A DNA stretch of 64,000 nucleotides from Egicoccus halophilus (GTDB taxonomy: Bacteria > Actinomycetota > Nitriliruptoria > Nitriliruptorales > Nitriliruptoraceae). The stretch's first letter is position 1. Every line of letters starts with the position of its first letter. Both the position numbers and the translations under genes were made by a program. Below the pieces are notes generated by a model. That model ran no database searches. It saw nothing but the letters and a program-made list of their open reading frames with translations, and was not told the origin of the DNA. The DNA is taken from assembly GCF_004300825.1 (NCBI RefSeq), contig NZ_CP036250.1, positions 1,426,001-1,490,000 of the forward strand. Reading direction: 5' to 3'. This document shows positions 35,009-42,708 of this stretch, one piece after another.

Positions 35009-36240
35009 CAGGCGGCTCCGCGCGTGGGGGAGGGGTCGACGGCGAGGTCCTCGATGGCGGCGATCAACTCGGTCGCGCCGCCGTGCAGGTTGCCGATGCC
35101 GTACACGATCTGGCCGGAGAGCCGGTCGCGCAGCTTGTCGACCGCATCGGTGGGGGGTCGGTCGGTGAGATCGACGACGTCGTCGACGTCGATGGTGCCG
35201 GCGGCGACCGCGTCGAGGATCGCGCGGGTCTGCTCGCCGGTGATCACCAGCGTGTCGATCGGGAGCTTGGGCAGCACGTCGGTCGCGAACAGCTCCGTGC
35301 GGCTGACCCGGTCCGACCGGCAGTGGACGATGACGGTGAGTTCCCCGGAGGGCAGGGCCCGCTCCTGCAGGTGGTCCCAGACCGCCAGCGTCGAGGTCGG
35401 GTCGTTGACCGCGAAGCCGTTGACGAAGTACGCCGGCTCCTGCGGGTCACCGACCGGCAGGATGCGCATGGCGTAGCGGTCGACGGGGGCCTCGTGCATG
35501 CCGCGCAGTGCCACCTCGTCGTCGATGCCCAGCGAGCGGGTGACGGCCAACGCCACCGCGACGTGCTCGTCGAGCACCAGGTGGTCGAAGCCGGCCAGCT
35601 GCTCCTCGGTGACCGCGGACGGGTCGGCGACCAGCAGTTGGCTGCCGCGCTCGGTCGCGACCCGTCGGTAGAGCTCGGTGTAGTCGTCGGGGACGACCAC
35701 GACCGTGCCGTCGGTCGGGATGCTCTGGGCGAACACGTCGGCGACGTCGTCGACGGTGGGGCCCATCACGTCGAGGTGGTCCTGCAGCGCGTTGCAGATG
35801 ACCAGGAGGTTGACCTCCATCAGGTCGCGATGGAACGTCAGCTGGTACTCGGGGTCGACCGCCATGCATTCGACGACCATCGCGTCGGCGCGCTCGTCGG
35901 CGGCGCGCCGGTTGACCAGCCGCTGCTCGCTGATGTTGGGGCCCTCGGGGCGACGCTCCAGGTCGACCTCCTCGCCGGACCAACCGAGCAGGATCTTCGG
36001 TTCGGTACCGGTGGTCTTGCCCACGGTGCGTCGGCCGCCGGCGGAGAGCGCCCCGAGCAACAGGCGGGTGATCGTGGACTTGCCGCGTGAGCCGTTGACG
36101 CTGATGCGCACCGGGACCGCGTCGAGCGAGCGGCGGTTGCGGCGACGTTCGAGGACGCCGAGCACGAGCAGCAGCAGGAGCGCCGCCGCCACGGTGAACG
36201 TGACGGCGTCGTCGCCGGAGAGCAGTACGAAGTCGGCCAT
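35008..36240 (-). CDS. pgsB: poly-gamma-glutamate synthase PgsB/CapB
   Basis: 410 residues, close to the Bacillus enzyme. A membrane segment (FTVAAALLLLLVLGVL, 14-29) precedes the Mur-ligase-like ATP-binding loop SVNGSRGKSTITRLL (47-61). Then follow GKTTGTEPKILL, EGPNISEQRLVNRRAA, MVVECMAVDPEYQ, and ICNALQDHLDVMGPT, all characteristic of CapB. It adds glutamate by an amide-ligase reaction using ATP. It is the first gene of the four-gene operon. The minus-strand start is ATG 36240. The frame runs upstream but only through promoter-region sequence. Confidence 0.95.
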   Translation of the reverse strand: MADFVLLSGDDAVTFTVAAALLLLLVLGVLERRRNRRSLDAVPVRISVNGSRGKSTITRLLLGALSAGGRRTVGKTTGTEPKILLGWSGEEVDLERRPEGPNISEQRLVNRRAADERADAMVVECMAVDPEYQLTFHRDLMEVNLLVICNALQDHLDVMGPTVDDVADVFAQSIPTDGTVVVVPDDYTELYRRVATERGSQLLVADPSAVTEEQLAGFDHLVLDEHVAVALAVTRSLGIDDEVALRGMHEAPVDRYAMRILPVGDPQEPAYFVNGFAVNDPTSTLAVWDHLQERALPSGELTVIVHCRSDRVSRTELFATDVLPKLPIDTLVITGEQTRAILDAVAAGTIDVDDVVDLTDRPPTDAVDKLRDRLSGQIVYGIGNLHGGATELIAAIEDLAVDPSPTRGAA

Positions 36241-36539
36241 GGTCCTCGGGGAGCACGTCGGTCCTGGGGCCGTCGTCCCGGACGGCGTGGTGTCCCGGTC
36301 GGACAAGCTAGGACCAACGACCCGCTTCGCGGTAGCCCAGCCCCGGCCGAGGGGGAGGAGCGCGCGCGGATCGTTCTCTCTCGCGCCGGATTTGCCCGAT
36401 TCGCCGCCCAGATCGACGGGAGCTGACCCGGTTGCACGTGCGGTCGGTCTCTGTACCTTCGTTGGTGTCCCGACGGGCGGATGTGACCACGCCAGCGCTC
36501 GTCCGTTCTCGGCTCCCGCTTGCTGCCCGGGAGTCACTC
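36241..36539. other. 299-base divergent intergenic region
   Basis: It separates pgsB from the NlpC/P60 gene. It contains stops in the pgsB direction near 36310 and an AT-richer patch around 36370-36400 (TCTCTCTCGCGCCGGATTTG) that could be promoter DNA. I see no coding frame that I trust, although the NlpC frame extends to 36432. Confidence 0.4.
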
Positions 36540-37556
36540 GTGTCCTTCGACGGGGTGTTCGTGCGCAAGATCTCCAGGTCCCTGGTCGCCGCCGGCGTGC
36601 TGCTGGTGTCCTCGACCGTCCTGGTCCAGGCGACCGTTGCCCACCGCGGCGAGCTGGTGGGCGGGCCGGTCTCGCTGCTGGACGCGGTGGCCGCGGCGGC
36701 CGAGACCACGGCGCTGCAGGCCGAGGTCGTGCGCGTCGAGGACCCCGCGCGCTCCGTGGTCACCGATGCCGAGGGGCGGTGGCTGGCGACCTTCACCGAC
36801 GAGGCCTCGACGGTGGTGGTCCGTGGCCCCGAGCGCACCTTCGACGAGCCGGATGCGACCGCGGTCACCACCGACGTGTGGGTGCGGGTCCTCGAGCGGC
36901 CGTTCGACGGCGAGATCGACCGCTCGTGGCTGGCCGGCGCGCTGGCCGACAGGAGCGCCGACGTGCTCGAGGTGTCGACGCAGTACTTCGCCGACGCTCC
37001 CGAGGTGATCGACGGCGCGGGGCAGCTGGTGTCCGGTCCGGCCGCGTACGGGCCGTTGCAGCCCGACGGCTCGCGGCCCGTCGGTGCCGACTGGCACGAC
37101 TTCCTCGGCGTCGACGCGCGCTACGGCGGACGCCTCGACCCGGCCGACCCGGAGGAGTACCGGGCGTTGGACTGCTCGGGTTACGTCCGCACGGTGTTCG
37201 GGTTCCGGCACGGGATGCCGATGAGCCTGCGCCCCGACGGCGGCGCGTCGCTGCCGCGCCGCTCGTTCGAGCAGGCCGCCGAGGCCCCGGGCGTCGTCCC
37301 GATCGCCGACGGCGAACTGGACGCGGAGGTGCTGCAGGCCGGCGACCTGGTGTTCTTCGACTCGCCCGATGACGCCGACGGTCGCATCGACCACGTCGGG
37401 ATCTACGTCGGTGTGGACGACGACGGCGCGCACCGCTTCGTCCACTCGCGACGCTCGGCCAACGGACCGACCCTGGGGGGCGACGCCGATGGGGCCTCCG
37501 TGCTCGAGGGCGACGGCTACTGGTCCCGCGGCTTCGAGATGACGCGGCGACTGTGA
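36540..37556 (+). CDS. membrane-anchored NlpC/P60-family peptidase
   Basis: 338 residues from GTG 36540 (GGGAGT upstream); earlier in-frame starts to 36432 are possible. A signal anchor (SLVAAGVLLVSSTVLVQA, 14-31) is followed by an SH3-like region of about 150 residues, then the NlpC/P60 domain. Catalytic Cys212 lies in ALDCSGYVRTVFG, His285 in RIDHVGIYVG, and a third polar residue near His298. AGDLVFFDSP is the usual connecting strand. Such enzymes cut gamma-D-glutamyl bonds in peptidoglycan; some bacilli use them as poly-gamma-glutamate hydrolases. Divergence from the pgs operon makes the latter role attractive but unproven. Confidence 0.88.
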   Translation: MSFDGVFVRKISRSLVAAGVLLVSSTVLVQATVAHRGELVGGPVSLLDAVAAAAETTALQAEVVRVEDPARSVVTDAEGRWLATFTDEASTVVVRGPERTFDEPDATAVTTDVWVRVLERPFDGEIDRSWLAGALADRSADVLEVSTQYFADAPEVIDGAGQLVSGPAAYGPLQPDGSRPVGADWHDFLGVDARYGGRLDPADPEEYRALDCSGYVRTVFGFRHGMPMSLRPDGGASLPRRSFEQAAEAPGVVPIADGELDAEVLQAGDLVFFDSPDDADGRIDHVGIYVGVDDDGAHRFVHSRRSANGPTLGGDADGASVLEGDGYWSRGFEMTRRL

Positions 37557-37761
37557 CCGGATACGCCACACGGGCAGGGGTGTCGGTGGCGTTGGGTGGG
37601 CGTTCGCGTGCACACCGCGATCGGGGACGGCATTCGGTGCGGTATGCGAGAATGTCGCCCCCCTGGGCGCTCGTCCCGCGGCGGAGGCTGGTTCCCCCCG
37701 CAAGGATCGGCGGCTGCGGGGGGCCGGGGTCGCGGGGGCCCCGGGGACGTCAGGGGATCCG

Positions 37762-38868
37762 TTGGCACCGTCGGTTGCGCTCGCACACGACTACCTGACG
37801 CAACGGGGTGGCGCAGAACGGGTCGCGCTGGAGTTGACCCGCGCGTTCCCCGGCGCGCCGATGTACACCAGCTTGTACGTGCCCGAAGCGACCTTCCCGG
37901 GCTTCGCGGACGTCGACGTCCGGCCCTCGTGGCTGAACCAGGTACGCCCGTTGCGGCAGCGGCATCGGCTCGCCCTGCCGTTCTACGCGCCGGCGGTCGG
38001 CTCGCTGCGTCCCCGCGAGGACGTGCTGTTCGTCTCCTCGAGCGGCTGGGCGCACCTGGTGCCGACCGAGGGCCGCAAGATCGTCTACTGCCACAACCCG
38101 CCCCGCTGGCTGTACCAGTCCGACGAGTACCTGGCCGGTCATCGGCTGGCCCGCGCCGGTTTGGAAGCGACGCTGTGGCCGCGGTTGCGGCGGCTGGACC
38201 GGCGGTCGGCGGCGGAAGCCGACGTCTACCTCGCCAACTCGCACAACGTCGCGCGCCGCATTCGGCAGCGCTACCGGCGCGAGGTCCACGCCGTGATCCA
38301 TCCGCCGGTCTCGGCCGACCTCCTGGCCGCCTCGCCCAGCGACGTCGGCCTGCCGCGGGCGGTGCGGGAGGCGGAGCCGTTCGTGCTGGTCGTGTCGCGG
38401 CTGCTGCCCTACAAGAACGTCGAGTTCGTGCTGGCTGCCGCCGAGGCGACCCCGGAGCGCACGTTCGTCGTCGTCGGTGACGGGCCGCTGCGTGAGTTGA
38501 TGGTTCGGCGTGCTCCGGCGAACGTGCGCTGGTTGCGGTCGGTGACCGACGCGCAGCTGGCGTGGCTGTACGCCGCGGCCGGGTGTCTGCTCGCGGCGTC
38601 GTTCGAGGACCTGGGGCTGACCCCACCCGAGGCGGCGTCGTTCGGGACGCCGACACTGGCGCTGCGCGCCGGCGGCTACCTCGAGACGGTCGTCGAGGGG
38701 GCCAGCGGGTGGTTCTTCGACGCGCTGGACGTCCGCGAGATGCAGGCCGGGCTGCGCGAACTCGACCGGCTGGCGCTCCCCGCCGACGACGTTCGCCGCC
38801 ACGCCGAACCGTTCGCTCCCGCGACGTTCCGCACCGCGGTCACCGACCTGCTCGCGGCAGTCGTCTGA
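37762..38868 (+). CDS. GT4-family glycosyltransferase
   Basis: 368 residues from TTG 37762 (CAGGGGA upstream). GT-B fold landmarks: SVALAHDYLTQRGGAERVALEL at the N-terminus, VYCHNPPRWLYQ, LANSHNVARRIRQRY, the donor-binding LVVSRLLPYKN, and the EX7E-like SFEDLGLTPPEAASFGTP. The family transfers sugars to lipid-linked or polymer acceptors in envelope glycan synthesis. No sugar-nucleotide genes surround it, but a broken second glycosyltransferase converges on it from the right. A GC hairpin follows the stop. Confidence 0.92.
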   Translation: MAPSVALAHDYLTQRGGAERVALELTRAFPGAPMYTSLYVPEATFPGFADVDVRPSWLNQVRPLRQRHRLALPFYAPAVGSLRPREDVLFVSSSGWAHLVPTEGRKIVYCHNPPRWLYQSDEYLAGHRLARAGLEATLWPRLRRLDRRSAAEADVYLANSHNVARRIRQRYRREVHAVIHPPVSADLLAASPSDVGLPRAVREAEPFVLVVSRLLPYKNVEFVLAAAEATPERTFVVVGDGPLRELMVRRAPANVRWLRSVTDAQLAWLYAAAGCLLAASFEDLGLTPPEAASFGTPTLALRAGGYLETVVEGASGWFFDALDVREMQAGLRELDRLALPADDVRRHAEPFAPATFRTAVTDLLAAVV

Positions 38869-38882
38869 CCGGTCACGTGCCC

Positions 38883-38903
38883 GCCGCCGCCGCTGGCGGC
38901 GGC
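38883..38903. terminator. hairpin terminator between convergent glycosyltransferase genes
   Basis: A 9-bp perfect stem GCCGCCGCC/GGCGGCGGC encloses a GCT loop 14 bases after the GT4 stop. There is no T run. Confidence 0.5.
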
Positions 38904-38912
38904 GCGTGCCGG

Positions 38913-39712
38913 TCACGGCTGGAGCGGAAAGCCGGGCGGTTCGGCGTGACGGTGGACGCGGTGGCGGGCGGCGTGCGCGAGGTCCTCCGCCCGCAGGTCC
39001 TCGACCCGGCGGCTGACGGTCAGCCCGTCCCCCGCGCGAGCCGGTCGGCGAGTTCGGCCTGGTGGGCGTCGATGTGCTCCCCGAACGTGGGGTCACGGGG
39101 CACCAGCACCGGCATGGTGCCGGCGCCCATGGCCATGAGCGCCGAACCGGTCCCGGCATGACAGACCACGAGATCGGCCTCACGCACGGCGCGCTCGAGG
39201 ATGGCGGCGTCGAGCGTGCGGGCCCCGTCGACGCCGAGGCGGGTCAGCACGGCAGGGTCGGTGTCGCCGGTCTGCCAGCACACGGACGCGTCGGCGGGCA
39301 GCAGCTCGACCATGTGGGCGACCAGTCGGGGGAACGCCGAGACGATCGACGAGCCGACCGAGACGACCAGCGGCGCAGCGGACGCGGTGCGGTGGCGGTC
39401 ACCCTGAAGTCGTCGAAGACGCTGCCGCGATAGCTCCAGCGACGGTCGCACCAGCGGTCGTCCTGGCTGTAGCAGCGGATCTGCGGATGCCCTGCAGCAG
39501 TCGGCCGGCCAGCGACGGGCGGCCACGGCGTTCGCCAGTGCGTCGGGCAGGCTCCGGGACCGGGGCCGGCGGAGCCAGACGACCTCCTCGCCGGCCAGCG
39601 ACTGTCGGCTCTGCGCGTTGACGTTGCTGACCCAGATGCGAGCGCCGGTGAGGCCGAGTCGTGGCACCAGCGCTCGCAGCTCTCGGAGGTGACCACCGTC
39701 GTTGGCGGCCAC
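38913..39712 (-). pseudogene. Alg14/MurG-like glycosyltransferase, multiply frameshifted and internally deleted
   Basis: From GTG 39712 the frame encodes VAANDGGHLRELRALVPRLG, the GGHL opening of Alg14/MurG-like transferases, to about VAARR. Around 39525 the text jumps to PSLAGRLLQGI in a second frame, then PQIRCYSQDDRW and YRGSVFDDF in a third frame. It then returns to the first frame at APLVVSVGSS and the sugar-nucleotide site CHAGTGSALMAMGAG. Restoring one G/C at 39485-39486, at 39372-39373 and in the C5 run 39029-39033 rejoins the frames. The last repair replaces the stop at 39020 with a further 35 residues. About 35 codons also seem missing near 39525. It is either decayed or a poorly resolved assembly stretch. 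Confidence 0.75.
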
Positions 39713-39739
39713 AGGTGTCCCATCCTGTCCCCCCGAAAG

Positions 39740-39787
39740 CGATGCAGCCGAGCGATGCAGCCGAGCGATGCAGCCGAGCGATGCAGC
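39740..39787. repeat. 13-bp tandem repeat, 3.7 copies
   Basis: CGATGCAGCCGAG is repeated three times exactly (39740-39778) and followed by a 9-base partial copy. It lies just upstream of the broken glycosyltransferase start, on the side of its promoter. Confidence 0.95.
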
Positions 39788-39971
39788 GCCGCCGCAGGGT
39801 GCCGGTACGGGCACGGGGCGCCAAGCAGGCGGTGCCCTCCGTCGTCCTGCGAACGGCCACGGACGTTTCGGCGGGGCGCGTCGCATGGGGTCGGCGGTCC
39901 GCGGGGCAGGGTGCCCGGGCAGAGGGTTCCGGTGCCCGGGCACCTGGCCGGGCGGTGTGAGGAGGGTGGCG

Positions 39972-40358
39972 ATGCCGATCGAGAAGCCGAGCGACCTGCC
40001 GGGAACGCTCCAGCGGTCGCCGAAGAAGGCGCAGCGCACGTTCGCGAAGGCACACGACTCGGCGCTGGAGACCTACGACGGCGACGAGGCGCGGGCGAAC
40101 CGGACCGCCTACGCGGCGGTGAAGCACTCGTTCGAGAAGGTCGGGGACCACTGGGAACCCAAGGACGACCCGGGCCCCTCCGACGAGCGGGCGGCGCGTG
40201 GCGGACCGGGGACCGACGGTCGGACAGCCGGCGGGGTCGACGTGTTCGGCAACACGAAGGCGGAGCTGTACGAGCGGGCGAAGCGCCTCGACGTCGAGGG
40301 TCGCTCGAAGATGACCAAGCAGGAACTCGCGGAGGCGATCGCCCGCAAGCAGGACTGA
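39972..40358 (+). CDS. ChaB-family protein with C-terminal Rho-N-like segment
   Basis: 128 residues from ATG 39972 with GGAGGG immediately upstream. Residues 1-65 match ChaB: LPGTLQRSPKKAQRTFAKAHDSAL, then RANRTAYAAVKHSFEKVGDHWEPK. A glycine-rich linker leads to a C-terminal helix-turn-helix-like module (FGNTKAELYERAKRLDVEGRSKMTKQELAEAI) of the Rho N-terminal/SAP type that may bind nucleic acid. ChaB proteins are associated with stress responses and are common in actinobacteria. The gene is intact although both neighbours are broken. Confidence 0.9.
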   Translation: MPIEKPSDLPGTLQRSPKKAQRTFAKAHDSALETYDGDEARANRTAYAAVKHSFEKVGDHWEPKDDPGPSDERAARGGPGTDGRTAGGVDVFGNTKAELYERAKRLDVEGRSKMTKQELAEAIARKQD

Positions 40359-40462
40359 CGGGGACTCGGATCGCACGCGTCCGGCTGTGGCGAGCAGCGG
40401 TGCCGGGCGTGACCTCGGCCGCCGTGGCGATCGGCCGCGGCAGCACCGTCCCGGGCGTCCGC

Positions 40463-40609
40463 GTGGAGTGGTGTCACCTGCAGGATCCGTACGCGGTGCT
40501 CGGCGTCGCTCGAGGTGCGACGGCCGGGAGATCCGGCGGGCGTACCGGAACCTGGTGCGCCGGCACCACCCGGACCGACACGTCGAGGCGGATCACGAGT
40601 TCGAGGTGA
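40463..40609 (+). pseudogene. frameshifted and truncated J-domain (DnaJ-like) remnant
   Basis: GTG 40463 opens VEWCHLQDPYAVLGVARGAT, the start of a J domain. At about 40524-40528 the frame is lost; one missing C or G restores REIRRAYRNLVRRHHPDRH, including the essential HPD motif. After HVEADHEFEV the homology stops and the sequence runs into the antisense gene ending at 40593. The domain therefore lacks its last helix and any C-terminal partner domain. Confidence in J-domain ancestry is high; whether the shift is biological is open. Confidence 0.72.
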
Positions 40610-41753
40610 GCGCCACGCCGCTGAAGCCGCTGCCGAGACGTCGACGTCGCAAGCTCCGTCGTGGCCGCTCGTCGGACCGCGGGCCGCCCAGCACCGCGCG
40701 TTCGTGGCGGAGCATGGCGTCGATCAGCGGTTCGACGTCGGTGACCCGTCGCAGCCGCAGCCCGTCGGTCGACAGACCCCGGGCCTCGACCGAGACCTCG
40801 AGTCCGTCGTGCCGGAACCCGGCAACGGCGGCGTCGTCGCCGACCGCCTGGCGGACGGTCACCGGAGCTCCTTCGACGACGACGGTGATCTCGTGCCAGG
40901 CGTCGGCGAGCTGTTCAGCCCGGTGTTCGCGCCGCCGGTCCCGGTCCTGCAACCAGCGGAGCAGCGTGGCCTCGTCGGCCTCGTCGGCCTCGTCGGGAGG
41001 TTGGTCGGCGTCCGGATCCCGCTCGAGGTCGGCGAGGCGTTCGAGGATGTCGCGCTCGCTGCGAGCGACGTCCCGGTCGACCGTGATGTCCAGCGACCGG
41101 ACCCGTCCGCCGACACCGGTGACCCGGTGCTCTGCCGTCACGGACACTGACACGAGCCGCTGGTCACTGCCGGGACCGCTGCTGGTGCCGTGGCCGCCGA
41201 GGCGGATCTCGCCGTCCCAGTCGGCGGGCACGAGCGGCGGCAGCTCGGCGACGCCTCGCCGGACCAGCGCGAGCCGCTCGGCCTCGACGCGTTGCCGCGT
41301 CCGCTGCGGCGCGATGATCATGCCGACCGCGCGGCGGCCGTCGGGACCACCCGCGGTGGTCATCGACCACCCGAAGGCGCCGACGATCGCGGCCGCCGGC
41401 GTCCCGGCGAGCGCGAGCAGTCGGCGTCGAGGAAGCCGCGCGGCCAGGACCGTGGCGGGCACGAGCGCCCCGACGCCCACGAACGCGTAGAACCGGGGGA
41501 CCGGGTGCCAGGTGCGTTCCCACCGCAGCGCCTGCACCAGGTCGACCGGCATCCTCAGCAGCTGCTGCCCACGGGACCGCGGGCGCACCAGGACGTAGCC
41601 GCGGCCGCCATGCGAACTCGCGTCACCGCAGACGCTGCAGCGGTGGCGGACGATGCCATGGATGCCGCTGTCGAACCAGTCGCGGAGCCGTCGGGCGCGG
41701 CTCGTCGGCCGCATCGCCGCCGCGCCACAACACTCGCACACCGCGCCGCCCAC
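40593..41753 (-). CDS. hypothetical zinc-ribbon membrane protein
   Basis: 386 residues from GTG 41753. The N-terminus holds two CxxC pairs (CECCG and CSVCG, about 25 residues apart), a likely zinc ribbon. Then come two hydrophobic helices (YAFVGVGALVPATVLAA and LLALAGTPAAAIVGAFGW). The rest is cytoplasmic and charged: a region with RLVSVSVTAEHRVTG, an acidic stretch (PDEADEADEATLLRWLQDRDRRREHRAEQL), and a beta-rich segment ITVVVEGAPVTVRQAVGDDAAVAG. I know no family. The 3' end overlaps the J-domain remnant by about 17 bases. Confidence 0.7.
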   Translation of the reverse strand: MGGAVCECCGAAAMRPTSRARRLRDWFDSGIHGIVRHRCSVCGDASSHGGRGYVLVRPRSRGQQLLRMPVDLVQALRWERTWHPVPRFYAFVGVGALVPATVLAARLPRRRLLALAGTPAAAIVGAFGWSMTTAGGPDGRRAVGMIIAPQRTRQRVEAERLALVRRGVAELPPLVPADWDGEIRLGGHGTSSGPGSDQRLVSVSVTAEHRVTGVGGRVRSLDITVDRDVARSERDILERLADLERDPDADQPPDEADEADEATLLRWLQDRDRRREHRAEQLADAWHEITVVVEGAPVTVRQAVGDDAAVAGFRHDGLEVSVEARGLSTDGLRLRRVTDVEPLIDAMLRHERAVLGGPRSDERPRRSLRRRRLGSGFSGVALTSNS

Positions 41754-41984
41754 GTCGCAACCTTCCCCGTGTTCCCGGCACCGTAGGCGGTCGACGTCGA
41801 GTGGTCAGCCCTTCGTCGAACCGGGTCACGCTCGTCGCGTCAGGGGTCGAGGCACCGGTCGTGGGTCGTGGGCAGCGTCGTCGCGCGCCGACGGGCCGGT
41901 GCGGTCCTCGATGTCGATGATGCGGTGCACGAGCAGCCGGACGTGGCAGGGTGCGCCGTCCGGGTCGAGGCGACAGGAGCGAGG

Positions 41985-42305
41985 ATGTACGGGCTGCACG
42001 GACGCATCGACGCGACCGAGGGACACGGCGAGGAGTTGGCCGGCCACCTCGTCGCGGGGACGCAGGAGCTGGGTGATCACGGGTGTCTGCTGTACGTGGT
42101 CAGCCGTCGCGAGGACGCACCCGATGCGGTCTACGTCTACGAGGTGTGGACCGACGCGGACGCGCACCAGGCGTCGCTCGAGCTGTCGAGCGTCCAGGAC
42201 GCCATCGCCGGGGCGCGCCCGCTGATCGCTGGCATGTCCGAGCGGGTCGAGTTCACGCCGGTGGCGGGGCTCGGACTGCCGGCGGCGGGGTCGCCGCCGC
42301 CGTGA
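41985..42305 (+). CDS. antibiotic biosynthesis monooxygenase (ABM)-domain protein
   Basis: 106 residues from ATG 41985 with GGAGCGAGG upstream. The single ABM fold is visible: MYGLHGRIDATEGHGEELAGHLVAG, then CLLYVVSRREDAPDAVYVYEVWTDADAHQASLE. The YxVxR...VYVYEVWxDxxAHxxH-like pattern, here ending in Ser, is typical of small quinone-forming or haem-degrading monooxygenases and of stress-induced members. Its substrate is unknown. The 3' end overlaps the convergent HTH remnant. Confidence 0.85.
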   Translation: MYGLHGRIDATEGHGEELAGHLVAGTQELGDHGCLLYVVSRREDAPDAVYVYEVWTDADAHQASLELSSVQDAIAGARPLIAGMSERVEFTPVAGLGLPAAGSPPP

Positions 42306-42548
42306 GAGGGTCGTCGGTCGCCGGGGGACCGGTGGCCGTGACGGTGCGGGCCGCGCCGGCGCGCCGCTCGATCGCGCCGTGGTGCTCCAGCACCCGGACG
42401 TGGTGCAGCACGCTGCTGGGGGAGGCGAGGCCGACCTCGTCGGCCAACTCCCGCAGCGACGGGGCGACCCGTTGCGCTCGTGCAGGCGTCGCAGCGCGGC
42501 GAGCACCTGCCGTTGACGGGAGGTGGAGTCGAGCGCTCGATCGTCCAC
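42253..42548 (-). pseudogene. LexA-type DNA-binding domain, one-base frameshift
   Basis: From GTG 42548 the frame reads STSRQRQVLAALRRLHERNG and then, in a frame reached by adding one G at the GGG run (plus-strand 42468-42470), VAPSLRELADEVGLASPSSV, followed by LHHVRVLEHHGAI. Together these are a complete LexA N-terminal winged helix-turn-helix. No autoprotease domain follows; the repaired product would be about 98 residues with a proline-rich tail. As it stands the recognition helix is out of frame. It overlaps the ABM gene 3' end by 53 bases. Confidence 0.75.
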
Positions 42549-42708
42549 GGAACCGCCTCGTCTGGTGCAGGGAACGACCTTCGCACGCGTCCCGTCGCCG
42601 CGGCGCTCGGGTCCTCGTGGGGCTGTGGACGATCCCCGCGCAGTTCGACGTCACGGTCGCGCCAGCGTGCGAGGCCGGGGTTCCCGTGGGCATCGGCAAC
42701 GAGCGTTG

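Noticed and set aside
39740-39787. CRISPR or iteron origin
   Set aside because: Only 3.7 copies of a 13-mer without spacers, and no replication initiator gene nearby.
38869-42708. Genomic island or prophage remnant
   Set aside because: Despite broken genes, I see no integrase, transposase, tRNA or terminal repeats, and base composition looks like the flanks.
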